Below, piece by piece: positions 33,759-43,377 of a stretch of 64,000 bases of DNA (position 1 is the stretch's first letter; the number at the start of each line of letters is the position of its first letter). The DNA is from an uncultured Treponema sp. Lineage in GTDB: Bacteria; Spirochaetota; Spirochaetia; Treponematales; Treponemataceae. A program made the position numbers and the translations under genes. The notes under the pieces are model-generated. The model had not been told where the DNA came from. It ran no database searches and was given only the letters and a program-made list of their open reading frames with translations. Location: the NCBI GenBank assembly GCA_945877425.1, contig CAMCRZ010000004.1, forward strand, positions 62,001 to 126,000. Reading direction: 5' to 3'.

Positions 33759-36032
33759 ATGGCAACAAAAAAAAGTGAAACTCCAGTTAAAAAATCAACT
33801 GGGGCAGCTGCAACTGCAGCAAAAAAAACTGCATCTGTAAAAGAAAAGGCTGCAACTGCCAAAGCTAAAGCTGCTTCAGAAAAATCAACTGCAGCAAAAT
33901 CAGCAGCAGCAAAAAAAACTGCATCTGTAAAAGAAAAGTCTGCAACTGCCAAAGCTAAAGCTGCTCCGGAAAAATCAACTGCAGCAAAAACAGCTGCAGC
34001 AAAAACATCGGCAAAAGCAAAAAAGCCTGTAGCAGGAATAGATGAAGATGGAACTTTCCGTGCCTGGGACAACGCCAAAAGCAAAGACGTTCCAAAAAGT
34101 AAAGCTAAATCTGGAAAGACTCAGGACTCTCCTTCAAAATTAACTGCCGAAGAAATTGCCCGCAATCTTGAAAAAGCCAGATCTTTTGACCCTGGAAAAG
34201 ATGCTTCTGCAAAAAAGCCTGCCGCTTACGATGATGAAAAAATCCGCCATCTTGACGCACTGGAACACATACGCCTTCGCTCAGGAATGTACATTGGACG
34301 TTTAGGTGACGGCTCCAATCAGAATGACGGAATTTACGTGCTCCTTAAAGAAGTTATAGACAATTCCATAGACGAATTCATTATGGGCTTCGGCAATAAA
34401 ATCGACATTTCCATAAAAGACAATCACGTTAAAGTTCGGGACTATGGACGGGGCATTCCTCTTGGCAAAGTTGTGGAATGTGTTAGCGAAATAAATACTG
34501 GTGCCAAGTACGATAATGATGTTTTTCTTTTCAGCGTAGGAATGAACGGCGTAGGTACTAAAGCTGTAAATGCATTGTCCTCTTATTTCAGAGTCTGTTC
34601 TATCCGCAGCGGTGAATGTTGTGAAGCTGTTTTCGAAAAAGGCAAGCTTATAAAAAACAGAACAGGCAAGCTTAAGGAAAAACAGCCTGACGGTACTTTT
34701 TTTGAATTTGTTCCTGACGAAGAGATTTTCGGAAAGTACAGCTACAATATGGAGTTTGTTGAAAAGCGCATCAGAAATTACGCTTACCTTAACACAGGGC
34801 TTACACTTCACTTAAACGGAATTGAATATTCAAGTAAGGAAGGTTTGCTGGATCTTTTGCAGAACGAGCTGGAAGAAGAAGGCCTGTATCCTGTAGGAAG
34901 TTACAGAGGTGAACATTTGCAGTTTGCCTTTACACACACAAATGCTTACGGCGAAAATTATTTTTCTTTCGTTAACGGTCAGTTTACTTCAGACGGAGGA
35001 ACTCATCTTGCTGCATTCAGGGAAGGCTTTATTAAAGGCGTAAATGATTTTTTCCAGACTTCCTTTAAAAGTGAAGATATCCGTGAAGGAATTACTGCTG
35101 CCATTCTTATTAAAATAAAAAATCCTGTATTTGAAAGTCAGACTAAAAATAAATTAGGCAATACTGAAATAAGGCAGTGGGTTGCCGGAGAAGTTCAGTC
35201 CGGTTTAAATGACTGGCTGCTTAAAAATCCAAAAGCTGCAGAACGTTTAAAAGAAAAAATTGCCCATAACGAAAAAATGCGTGTGGAACTTTCAAACGTT
35301 AAAAAGCTTGTCCGTGATAATGCAAAGAAGAATTCAATCCGCATAGAAAAACTTGATGACTGCCGCTATCATCTTGAAGACGGAGAAAAAGGCAAAAATT
35401 CAATGATTTTCATTACGGAAGGACAGTCTGCTTCCGGCGTTATGACTCATTCAAGAAACTCTGATTATCAGGCAATATTTTCTTTGCGGGGTAAGCCTGA
35501 AAATATGTACGGTAAAAAACAGACAGATATATGGAAAAATGCTGAACTAGCCCAGCTTATGACTGCTTTAGGCATAGAAGATTCTGTGGACAATTTGCGC
35601 TATTCAAAAATTGTAATTGCCACTGATGCTGATAACGACGGATTTCATATCCGAAACCTTCTGCTTACATTTTTCCTTGGTTACTTTGAAGAACTTATTA
35701 CCAGCGGCAGAGTATGGATTCTGGAAACACCGCTTTTTAGAGTAAGAAATAAAAAAGAAAACATTTACTGCTACACAGAAGAAGAACGTGATGCTGCACA
35801 GAAAAAACTTGGCAAATCCTGTGAAACTTCACGATTTAAAGGTCTGGGAGAAATGAACTCCAATGAGTTTAAGCATTTTATTGCTCCGGAAACTATAAAT
35901 CTTACGCCGGTTGAAATAAGCCAGCTTAAAGTCATTCCTCAGCTTCTTGCTTTTTACATGGGAAAAAATACACCTGAGCGCAGAAAGTTTATAGAAAACA
36001 ATTTGCTTAGTAATGCAGATATTGACGTTTAA
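33759..36032 (+). CDS. parE: type IIA topoisomerase B subunit with histone H1-like N-terminal tail
   Basis: 757 residues. The first ~105 are Lys/Ala/Thr/Ser only, like histone H1 tails, containing two 30-residue repeats (KKTASVKEKAATAKAKAA and a near copy). The core starts near 165: LDALEHIRLRSGMYIG, GHKL ATPase motifs KEVIDNSIDEF, DYGRGIPLGK and GMNGVGTKAVNALSS, transducer, then Toprim TEGQSASGVMTHSRNS and DADNDGFHIRNLLLTFFL, where the usual EGDSA is EGQSA. With ParC it should decatenate or relax DNA using ATP. The sequence style (SLRGKPENMYG) resembles Bacteroidetes-type topoisomerase IV more than GyrB. The tail should be disordered and DNA-binding (inference). Confidence 0.9.
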   Translation: MATKKSETPVKKSTGAAATAAKKTASVKEKAATAKAKAASEKSTAAKSAAAKKTASVKEKSATAKAKAAPEKSTAAKTAAAKTSAKAKKPVAGIDEDGTFRAWDNAKSKDVPKSKAKSGKTQDSPSKLTAEEIARNLEKARSFDPGKDASAKKPAAYDDEKIRHLDALEHIRLRSGMYIGRLGDGSNQNDGIYVLLKEVIDNSIDEFIMGFGNKIDISIKDNHVKVRDYGRGIPLGKVVECVSEINTGAKYDNDVFLFSVGMNGVGTKAVNALSSYFRVCSIRSGECCEAVFEKGKLIKNRTGKLKEKQPDGTFFEFVPDEEIFGKYSYNMEFVEKRIRNYAYLNTGLTLHLNGIEYSSKEGLLDLLQNELEEEGLYPVGSYRGEHLQFAFTHTNAYGENYFSFVNGQFTSDGGTHLAAFREGFIKGVNDFFQTSFKSEDIREGITAAILIKIKNPVFESQTKNKLGNTEIRQWVAGEVQSGLNDWLLKNPKAAERLKEKIAHNEKMRVELSNVKKLVRDNAKKNSIRIEKLDDCRYHLEDGEKGKNSMIFITEGQSASGVMTHSRNSDYQAIFSLRGKPENMYGKKQTDIWKNAELAQLMTALGIEDSVDNLRYSKIVIATDADNDGFHIRNLLLTFFLGYFEELITSGRVWILETPLFRVRNKKENIYCYTEEERDAAQKKLGKSCETSRFKGLGEMNSNEFKHFIAPETINLTPVEISQLKVIPQLLAFYMGKNTPERRKFIENNLLSNADIDV
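33815..33994 (+). repeat. two tandem 90-base coding repeats in the ParE tail
   Basis: The stretch beginning AAAAAAAACTGCATCTGTAA recurs exactly 90 bases later (33821 and 33911), with nearly identical sequence between. It encodes two 30-residue Lys/Ala-rich repeats. Confidence 0.85.
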
Positions 36033-36057
36033 GAGTTTAAAAGTTTAAGGGAAAGTT

Positions 36058-37998
36058 ATGGCGTTTGTAAAAAATATTTTTGATAAAAATTTTATTGAAT
36101 ATGCAAGTTACGTTATCCGTGACAGGGCAATTCCAGATTTGGAAGACGGACTTAAACCTGTTCAGCGCAGAATAATGCACACGCTTTTTGAAATAAACGA
36201 CGGTCTTTTTCAGAAAGTTCAGTTTGTTGTAGGAAGAACAATGAAGTATCATCCTCATGGTGATATGTCAATTTACGGGGCTTTAGTTAATCTTGCAAAC
36301 AAGGAAATTTTCATTGATAAGCAGGGAAACTTCGGAAACAAGTACACTGGTGATCCCGCATCTGCAGGACGTTACATTGAATGTCGCCTTCATCATCTTG
36401 CAAAAGATTTTCTTGTTACAAATCCTGAAATTACGCATTACGTTCCGAATTACGACGGCAGGGATTTAGAGCCTGAAGTTTACCGTTCAAAACTGCCTGT
36501 TGTGCTTATAATCGGTGCAGAAGGCATTGCTGTTGGAATGAGTACAAAAATTCTTCCATACAATTTAAAGGAAGTTCTTGAAGCAGAAATCAAATGCCTT
36601 AGGGGAGAAGATTTTGTCCTTTACCCTGATGTTTCTACAGGCGGGCTTATTGACGTAAGCGGTTACAATGACGGTAACGGAAAAATCATTACACGTGCCA
36701 AAATGGACACTAGCGATGAAAAGCGCATCGTTATTACTGAACTTCCTGTAGACACAGACGCAAAGTCCCTCCTAAATTCAATTGATGCAGCATACAAAGC
36801 CGGAAAAATAAAAATCAGTTCTGTGGATAACTTTACTACAAATCACTGTAACATAGAAATCAAGCTTCCAAGAGGCGTTTATTCAAAAGACGTAGTTGAT
36901 TCACTTTACGCTTACACTGATTGCGAAAAAACTATTGCCTGCCAGATGCTTGTCATAAAAGACAATATGCCTGTTGTAATGACGGCTACTGAAATAATCA
37001 AGTATTACGCAAAAAAGCTTACTGCAATTATTAAGGACGAGCTGGAGTTTGAAAAGAAAAAGCTTACTGAAGAACTTTTTATCCGTACACTTGAACGCAT
37101 TTTTGTGGAAGAGCGCATTTACAAGAAAATCGAAGAGCAGAAAACTGCTGAAACTGTAGCGGCTGCCGTAAAAAAAGGCTTTATTCCTTTTAAAGACGAA
37201 CTTTTGCGTGAAGTTACTGATGATGACGTTGAACACCTGCTGCAAATTCCAATCAGAAGAATTTCTCTTTTTGACATTAGCAAAAATAAAGAACAGGTTG
37301 CTGCCATTACAGGCAGAATCAAGGAAATAACGCGCCGTCTCAAGCACCTTACAGACTGTGCAGTTGAATATCTTCAGGAAATGATCGGCAAGTTTGAAAA
37401 AATGGCTGCAGAGGCAAAAGCTGATGAAAAAGATTTTTCTCTTGAACGAAAAACTACAATTACAAGTTTCAGCGTAGTTGATGTAAAGGAAGTTGCCAAA
37501 AGAGACATTCCTCTCCGTTATGATGATAAAGGATATCTTGGAATTGGAGTAAGTGGCGGACGTGAACTTTTCAAAGTTACGCCTTTTGACAGAGTTTTCA
37601 TTGTAAGAAAAAGCGGTATGTGGTCAGTCTGGGACGTAACTCAAAAAATGTTTGTTGACACAGGATTGTGGTATTGCAATTATGCTGAAAAGGAAATAAT
37701 CAACAAGGTTTTGTTTACAATCATTTACAGAGACCCTGTAACAAAATATGCTTACATAAAGCGCTGCCGTGTTTCAGGCTGGATTTTAAAGCGTGAGTAT
37801 AATTTTGCTCCAGAAGGCATGGAAGTTCTTCATATTGATACAAGGGAAAAGTTCAGCTTTACATTAAACTATGCGCCAAAGCCTAGAGTAAAAACTCTTA
37901 AAGGTGAATTTAAAGCTCAAAGTTATGAAGAAAAGGGATTAAAAGCTAACGGTGTGCGGCTTGAAAATCGGGAAGCAGTTGATATAGTTGTGGAATGA
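36058..37998 (+). CDS. parC: type IIA topoisomerase A subunit (ParC-like)
   Basis: 646 residues, shorter than the ~750-880 of typical ParC/GyrA because of a small C-terminal domain. Motifs are YASYVIRDRAIPDLEDGLKP, the winged-helix KYHPHGDMSIYGALV, and the catalytic tyrosine in ASAGRYIECRL. The breakage-reunion core is followed by a coiled-coil gate and a reduced beta-pinwheel part (~470-646). It cuts and reseals the DNA gate with ParE. AAGGGA lies before the ATG, 25 bases after parE. Confidence 0.93.
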   Translation: MAFVKNIFDKNFIEYASYVIRDRAIPDLEDGLKPVQRRIMHTLFEINDGLFQKVQFVVGRTMKYHPHGDMSIYGALVNLANKEIFIDKQGNFGNKYTGDPASAGRYIECRLHHLAKDFLVTNPEITHYVPNYDGRDLEPEVYRSKLPVVLIIGAEGIAVGMSTKILPYNLKEVLEAEIKCLRGEDFVLYPDVSTGGLIDVSGYNDGNGKIITRAKMDTSDEKRIVITELPVDTDAKSLLNSIDAAYKAGKIKISSVDNFTTNHCNIEIKLPRGVYSKDVVDSLYAYTDCEKTIACQMLVIKDNMPVVMTATEIIKYYAKKLTAIIKDELEFEKKKLTEELFIRTLERIFVEERIYKKIEEQKTAETVAAAVKKGFIPFKDELLREVTDDDVEHLLQIPIRRISLFDISKNKEQVAAITGRIKEITRRLKHLTDCAVEYLQEMIGKFEKMAAEAKADEKDFSLERKTTITSFSVVDVKEVAKRDIPLRYDDKGYLGIGVSGGRELFKVTPFDRVFIVRKSGMWSVWDVTQKMFVDTGLWYCNYAEKEIINKVLFTIIYRDPVTKYAYIKRCRVSGWILKREYNFAPEGMEVLHIDTREKFSFTLNYAPKPRVKTLKGEFKAQSYEEKGLKANGVRLENREAVDIVVE

Positions 37999-38051
37999 TT
38001 TATCTGTGAAAGTTAAAGTTTTTTTGCGGATGCAGTTTTAGGAAGATTAAA

Positions 38052-39035
38052 ATGAACGGAAAATGCTCTTTTAGTAAAAATCCTGAAATTTCCAGGATGA
38101 AACAGATTTTGTTTGGTGTAGTTTCAAGAAACTTAATTACAAATTTCCTTGCAGTGATTTTGTGCAATGCGTCTATGGTTTTAGTTATGTTTTTTGTAAT
38201 TCAGCCTCTTTTAAAGATTTTAAATGGAAGCAGTGGCGGAAACTTTTTTGCAACTTTGGCATTGATTTTTTCAGTAAACATTGTTTTTGAAATTTTAAAT
38301 GCAGGGCTTATAAAATTTTCTACAGAAAGCGTTTTAGGAAAAAATCCTTCTTTGTTTACAGTTTTTTCAGGCTTCGAAAATCCAAAGATATTTTTTACTT
38401 CAATATTTTTTACCGTAATATACCTGGTTTCAGCTTTTGGTTCAGGTTTAATTCTTAAGGCTTCAGGTTCAGTTTCTCTTCTTTCAAATTTTAATTTTAA
38501 TGATTTTGAGTCAATAGATTACAATGCTTTGGGAAAAGTGTTTTCCATTTTTGCAGTTTCATTCACTTTAATATACTTTATTTTAAAGCTTCCATTTTTG
38601 TTTGTGCTGAACGTAATTTTTCAAAATCCGGAAAAGAAGTTTTTTTCTGCTGTTGCTGAAAGCGTGAGAATTCTTTTTCCTGTAAAAATGTTTCACTGGA
38701 CGTTTTTTTTGATTAGGTCTGTAGTAAAGAATTTTTTGTTTATAATTTTAATTTTAGTCTTTTCAGTTTTTGTAAAAATGCCTTTAGTTGCTTTGTTTCT
38801 GGAGTTTTTTACTTTTGTGCAAATTCTTACTGTTTTGTTAAAATATAATTTTTCTATTCCTGTATATTACTATTCATGCCTTGCCGTAAACGGTCTTGTT
38901 GAAAATGAAAGTGAAGGGGAAAATCTTTCTGTTCAGCTGAATGAACCGAATAATGAATCAGAAGCAGCAGAACAAGCTGATGAGTCTGAGTCGGAAGAAC
39001 AGGCAGAACAAGCTGAAAGAGACGTCGAAAAATGA
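38052..39035 (+). CDS. polytopic membrane protein with acidic tail
   Basis: 327 residues. About six hydrophobic helices (for example LAVILCNASMVLVMFFVI, FFATLALIFSVNIVFEIL, FFTSIFFTVIYLVSAFGSG, FLFIILILVFSVFV) span residues 30-270. The last ~45 residues are Glu/Ser/Ala-rich with repeated EQA units. AGGAAG precedes the ATG. It overlaps the next gene by four bases (ATGA), so both are co-translated. I do not recognise the family. Confidence 0.7.
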   Translation: MNGKCSFSKNPEISRMKQILFGVVSRNLITNFLAVILCNASMVLVMFFVIQPLLKILNGSSGGNFFATLALIFSVNIVFEILNAGLIKFSTESVLGKNPSLFTVFSGFENPKIFFTSIFFTVIYLVSAFGSGLILKASGSVSLLSNFNFNDFESIDYNALGKVFSIFAVSFTLIYFILKLPFLFVLNVIFQNPEKKFFSAVAESVRILFPVKMFHWTFFLIRSVVKNFLFIILILVFSVFVKMPLVALFLEFFTFVQILTVLLKYNFSIPVYYYSCLAVNGLVENESEGENLSVQLNEPNNESEAAEQADESESEEQAEQAERDVEK

Positions 39036-39634
39036 ATGTTTTGCTTGAAAATGCCAGTGCATCTCTTGTAATAAAAAATTCCCGTTTTATAGCAGAAGTT
39101 TTTCCTGTGGCAAATCAAAGTGAAGCAAGGGAAATGCTTGGCAGGCAGAAACAGCGCTACTTTGATGCAACTCATGTTGTACACGCTTTCATTACAGGCT
39201 TAAGCGGCGAAGTTAACGGCATGAGCGATGACGGCGAACCTTCCGGAACTGCAGGAAGACCTGTACTTGACGTGCTGAAGGGAAGCGGCATTACAAACAT
39301 TCTTCTTACTGTAACACGTTACTTTGGCGGAATCTTACTTGGAACAGGCGGACTTGTTCATGCTTACAGCGACAGTGCAAAAGCCGTACTTGCTGCGTGC
39401 AAAAGTGAACCTTACGTAGAAAAATCAATTTTCAGCTTTACCTGCGGATACGAACTTTACGAAGGAATAAAACGTGCCCTAAGTAAATTTAATCTAAGCG
39501 AAGTAGAAGAATCTTTTGCAGACAGCGTAATGGTTAAGGGAAAAATTTTTTCTGCCCAGGCGGAAGAATGTTCTGCTTTAGTAAAAAATTTGAGCAAGGG
39601 AAAAGTTATATTTTCCACAGAAAAAATTGTGTGA
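39032..39634 (+). CDS. IMPACT/YigZ-family protein
   Basis: 200 residues. The UPF0029 signature is clear: SDDGEPSGTAGRPVLDVLKG followed by LTVTRYFGGILLGTGGL, with KNSRFIAEVFPV at the start. The C-terminal half is the ribosomal-S5-fold-like second domain. In eukaryotes IMPACT regulates translation through GCN1; the bacterial role is not settled. It shares an ATGA overlap with the upstream membrane protein. Confidence 0.9.
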   Translation: MNVLLENASASLVIKNSRFIAEVFPVANQSEAREMLGRQKQRYFDATHVVHAFITGLSGEVNGMSDDGEPSGTAGRPVLDVLKGSGITNILLTVTRYFGGILLGTGGLVHAYSDSAKAVLAACKSEPYVEKSIFSFTCGYELYEGIKRALSKFNLSEVEESFADSVMVKGKIFSAQAEECSALVKNLSKGKVIFSTEKIV

Positions 39635-39652
39635 AAGATTTTTGGAGGAACA

Positions 39653-40432
39653 ATGCATCTTATTTTTATACGCCACGGCGACCCTGATTATGCAAACAAC
39701 ACTGTAACTGAAAAAGGTAGGAAAGAAGCAGAACTTCTTGCAAAGCGCATTGCAAAATGGAATGTCACAGATTTTTACGTTTCACCTTATGGAAGGGCAG
39801 CAGACACTCTGGAACCTGCATTGAAACTTACAGGACGGACAGCTCAGACAATGGACTGGCTCAGGGAGTTTGACGTAAACGTAATTGATCCTGTTTCAAA
39901 AAACAAAAAGTCAGTTTTCTGGGACATTCTTCCAAAAGATTATTACGGCGAAAAAAAATATTCTCGCATAGACAGCTGGCTTAAAACAAAAATGGCAAAG
40001 TCAGGTAAAGTAAAGGAGCGTTACAGGCAGCTTTGCAGCGGTTTAGATCAGGTTCTCTGTTCCTATGATTATACGCGGAAAGAAAAAGACATTCCTCTTT
40101 ACAACTGCTATCCTCATCTTACAAAAGAAGAAGCCCTTACAGACACTCACTTAAATCCGTTTCAAAAAAATCTTGATGAAAAAAATATTGTATTTGTGTG
40201 CCATTTAGGTTCTATGTTTGCCTGCATAAGTCATTTAACGGGAATAAGCCCTGTACAGTTGTGGCAGTCATTTTTTGTAGCACCGTCTTCCGTAACAGTT
40301 CTTGGAGCACAGGAGCGTATACCGGGAGAAGTAAATTTCAGAATTCAGCAGCTTGGTGATGTGAGCCATTTAACTGAAAATAACGAAAGCCCTTCTGCCA
40401 GCGGATTTTTCGGAAACGTAATTAATTTGTAA
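39653..40432 (+). CDS. histidine phosphatase superfamily protein
   Basis: 259 residues, with GGAGG close before the ATG. The phosphoacceptor motif is IRHGDPDY (Arg7-His8-Gly9), followed by VSPYGRAADTLEPAL and a C-terminal FVCHLGSMFACISHL carrying the second catalytic His. The family includes phosphoglycerate mutases, alpha-ribazole phosphatases and many small-molecule phosphatases; no specific substrate is indicated. A two-way terminator follows. It is soluble. Confidence 0.87.
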   Translation: MHLIFIRHGDPDYANNTVTEKGRKEAELLAKRIAKWNVTDFYVSPYGRAADTLEPALKLTGRTAQTMDWLREFDVNVIDPVSKNKKSVFWDILPKDYYGEKKYSRIDSWLKTKMAKSGKVKERYRQLCSGLDQVLCSYDYTRKEKDIPLYNCYPHLTKEEALTDTHLNPFQKNLDEKNIVFVCHLGSMFACISHLTGISPVQLWQSFFVAPSSVTVLGAQERIPGEVNFRIQQLGDVSHLTENNESPSASGFFGNVINL

Positions 40433-40451
40433 GCAGTTTAAAACTAAAACT

Positions 40452-40507
40452 CCAAAAAAAATGCCTGCGCTTTAAATTAAAAACTTAAAGCAGCAGACTT
40501 TTTTTTA
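40452..40507. terminator. bidirectional terminator between the histidine phosphatase and secA
   Basis: CTGCGCTTTAA pairs with TTAAAGCAGCAG (one bulge) around an A/T loop. A run of T lies on the plus-strand side and a run of A on the other, so it can end transcripts from both converging genes. Confidence 0.8.
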
Positions 40508-40523
40508 AGCATTGTTTTTTATG

Positions 40524-43313
40524 CTAAGCGTTTCTTCCATGGCAAAGCTTGTACTTTTTGCCGCTTCCGCAAGGACAAGGTTCGTTTCTGCCTACTTTTG
40601 GAATAGTGCGCATTACAGTAACGCTCTGACCCTGACGTCCACTTTTCATTGCAGAATTTACAGCTGCCTGTTTTGCTTCCCTTGCATTAAACGGATTGCC
40701 TGAAGAAGAAATAGACGACTGTGCTTCCTGATGCTGGGCGTTCATTTGCATCTGGCGGTGGCTGGAATGGCGCTCTTGCGGATCCTGAATCTGAATCTTA
40801 ACCTTAAATACTCTGCTTACAACGCTGTCCTTAATGTTAAGAAGCATTTCATCAAACTGGTTAAAGCCGTCAATTTTATATTCAGTAAGAGGATTTTTGC
40901 TTCCGTAAGAACGTAAGTGAACGGCTTCACGCAAACCGTCAAGGAACTCCAGCTGATCAAGCCACTTTTTGTCAATCATCTGAATGTACTGATAGCGGAT
41001 AAACATATTGAAGTTCTGCTTTGAAACAAGCATTTCTTTCTGAGTAATGTCGTTTTGAAGAAGTGCCTTAATGCTTTCTTCGTCAAACTGATTCTGCTCA
41101 AGTGTAAATCCGAAAGCATTTTTGATTTGTTCAGAAAGAATATTCTGTGCACTGTTATCCTTTGAATGATGACTTGCGTTTTTATATTCTTCAATAAACT
41201 CATCTGCTTTTTCAAAAGCATTTTCAAGAACTCTTCTGCTTAAATCTTCGTCTGCAAGAATTTCATCACGCTGTTCGTAAATGAATTTTCTCTGCTGATT
41301 TAAAACATCATCGTAATCAAGAAGGTTTTTACGGATTTCAAAGTTACGCTCTTCAACTTTATGCTGAGCCTTTTCAATAGACTTGTTAAGCCAAGGATGG
41401 TTTATAGGTTCACCTGGTTCCATACCTACAGACTTCATTATTTTCTTCATACGTTCTCCGCCAAAGAGACGCATCAAATCATCGTCCATAGAAATGTAGA
41501 ACTTGCTTCTTCCAGGATCACCCTGACGTCCTGAACGTCCTCTAAGCTGGTTGTCTATACGGCGTGACTCGTGGCGCTCTGAACCAATAACGTACAATCC
41601 TCCAAGATTTTTAACTTCTTCATAGTCAGCAAGCCACTTTTCTTTTTCAACAGCAAGTGCCTTGTCAAATTCTTCCTGAGAAGCTTCTGTTCCTACTCTT
41701 TTTCTTGCACGCATTTCAGGGCTTCCGCCAAGCTTAATGTCTGTACCGCGTCCTGCCATGTTAGTTGCAACTGTAACTGCACCTTTAGCGCCTGCTTCTG
41801 CAATAATTACTGCTTCACGGGCATGATTCTTTGCATTTAAAACTTCATGACGGATTCCGTGCTTTGTAAAAAGGGCTGAAAGAAGTTCAGACTTTTCAAC
41901 TGAAACCGTACCAACCAAAACAGGCTGACCTTTGCTGTGGGCAGCTTCTACTTCCTTAACGATTGCATTCCATTTGTCTTTTTCGTCAAGGTAAACTTCA
42001 TCGTTTTCGTCTATGCGTGCAACCGGTTTGTTTGTAGGAATTGCAACTACATCAAGGTCGTAAATCTTGCTGAATTCTACGGCTTCTGTTGCAGCAGTTC
42101 CAGTCATGCCGGAAAGCTTTTCGTACATGCGGAAAAAGTTCTGGAAAGTAATGGTTGCAAGTGTTCTGTTTCGCTGTGCAATCTTCAAATGCTCTTTTGC
42201 TTCAATAGCCTGATGAAGACCATCGCCGTAACGCCTTCCTTCAAGAATACGTCCCGTAAATTCATCAACAATCTGAACCTGACCGTCACGAACAACGTAA
42301 TCAACATCCTGATGATAAAGTACGTGTGCCCGCAATGCCTGCGTAAAGTAGTGAACGTATTCAAAGTTCTGCTCGTCAAAAACAGTTGAATCATCAGAAA
42401 TAAGTTTGTGCTGATGAAGAATGTCATTGATTTTGTTCATTCCTTTGTCTGTAAAGGAAATGCGCTTGCTTTTTTCATCAACTTTATAATCACCCTGAAG
42501 TGCTGCTCTCTGTTCAGGAAGCATTTCAACTTCATCAGGATAATCGTTTGTTTTAGGATCTTTTTCAACTTCCGTAAACTGACTTACGTATTTGTCTGCT
42601 TCATGGAATTTGTAAGTATCATCTTCTCCCTGACCTGAAATAATGAGAGGAGTTCTTGCTTCATCAATAAGGATAGAGTCAATTTCGTCTACAATACAGA
42701 AATAAAATCCCCGCTGAACTTTACGCTTTGGATCAATCTGCATATTGTCACGAAGATAGTCGAAGCCGAATTCGTTGTTTGTACCGTAAGTAAGGTCGCA
42801 GTTGTAGGCATTGCGTCTTGCATCGTTGTCCATATTGCTTAAAATGCATCCTACAGTCTGTCCAAGGAAACGGTAAACTCTTCCCATCCAGTTGCTGTCA
42901 CGTTCTGCAAGATAGTCGTTTACTGTAACAATGTGAACGCCTTTTCCGGTAAGTGAATTAAGGTAAGCCGCACAAACGCACATCAACGTCTTTCCTTCAC
43001 CGGTTTTCATTTCTGTAATGCGACCTGAGTTAAGAACAAGAGAACCCATAAGCTGGCATGGGTAAGCCCTTTCTCCCAAAACTCTTACTGCAGCTTCTCT
43101 GGCTAAAGCAAATGCTTCCGGAAGAATATCGTCAAGAGTTTCGCCTTTTGCAAGCCTGTCTTTTAAAATCTGGGTTTGCTGAGGAAACTGTTCATCTGTA
43201 AAAGATTTTGCCCATTCTTCTTTTGCTTCAATCTGGGCTACAACAGGCTTAAGTGCCTTTACATCGCGATCATTTTTAGATCCGAAAATGAGTGTTAAAA
43301 CTTTATCAAACAT
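40524..43313 (-). CDS. secA: preprotein translocase ATPase SecA
   Basis: 929 residues. SecA drives protein export through SecYEG by ATP hydrolysis. Motifs are Walker [21 protein letters not shown], Walker [46 protein letters not shown] and the C-terminal zinc-binding [17 protein letters not shown] that binds SecB or ribosomes. Length is normal. No Shine-Dalgarno sequence is present, and the -10 (TATATT) ends seven bases before the ATG, so the mRNA is probably leaderless. It is divergent from a lipoprotein gene with which it shares the -35 region. Confidence 0.98.
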   Translation of the reverse strand: MFDKVLTLIFGSKNDRDVKALKPVVAQIEAKEEWAKSFTDEQFPQQTQILKDRLAKGETLDDILPEAFALAREAAVRVLGERAYPCQLMGSLVLNSGRITEMKTGEGKTLMCVCAAYLNSLTGKGVHIVTVNDYLAERDSNWMGRVYRFLGQTVGCILSNMDNDARRNAYNCDLTYGTNNEFGFDYLRDNMQIDPKRKVQRGFYFCIVDEIDSILIDEARTPLIISGQGEDDTYKFHEADKYVSQFTEVEKDPKTNDYPDEVEMLPEQRAALQGDYKVDEKSKRISFTDKGMNKINDILHQHKLISDDSTVFDEQNFEYVHYFTQALRAHVLYHQDVDYVVRDGQVQIVDEFTGRILEGRRYGDGLHQAIEAKEHLKIAQRNRTLATITFQNFFRMYEKLSGMTGTAATEAVEFSKIYDLDVVAIPTNKPVARIDENDEVYLDEKDKWNAIVKEVEAAHSKGQPVLVGTVSVEKSELLSALFTKHGIRHEVLNAKNHAREAVIIAEAGAKGAVTVATNMAGRGTDIKLGGSPEMRARKRVGTEASQEEFDKALAVEKEKWLADYEEVKNLGGLYVIGSERHESRRIDNQLRGRSGRQGDPGRSKFYISMDDDLMRLFGGERMKKIMKSVGMEPGEPINHPWLNKSIEKAQHKVEERNFEIRKNLLDYDDVLNQQRKFIYEQRDEILADEDLSRRVLENAFEKADEFIEEYKNASHHSKDNSAQNILSEQIKNAFGFTLEQNQFDEESIKALLQNDITQKEMLVSKQNFNMFIRYQYIQMIDKKWLDQLEFLDGLREAVHLRSYGSKNPLTEYKIDGFNQFDEMLLNIKDSVVSRVFKVKIQIQDPQERHSSHRQMQMNAQHQEAQSSISSSGNPFNAREAKQAAVNSAMKSGRQGQSVTVMRTIPKVGRNEPCPCGSGKKYKLCHGRNA

Positions 43314-43320
43314 AGTGTAA

Positions 43321-43349
43321 AATATATATTATTTTAACTGAATTGACAA
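43321..43349 (-). promoter_or_regulatory. secA promoter, start at the ATG
   Basis: TTGTCA (43349-43344), 17 bases, TATATT (43326-43321) on the minus strand, seven bases before the ATG at 43313. Its -35 overlaps the opposite-strand -35 at 43343-43348. Confidence 0.7.
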
Positions 43350-43371
43350 TATAAACTATATTCTTTATTCT
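43343..43371 (+). promoter_or_regulatory. divergent lipoprotein promoter, start near the ATG
   Basis: TTGACA (43343-43348), 17 bases, TATTCT (43366-43371), six bases before the ATG at 43378. It is back to back with the secA promoter. Confidence 0.6.
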
Positions 43372-43377
43372 TATTAT

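Noticed and set aside
33743..34084. Antisense frame opposite the ParE tail
   Set aside because: Its Ala/Phe/Val-rich sequence is the complement of the Lys/Ala repeat; no promoter or ribosome site supports it.
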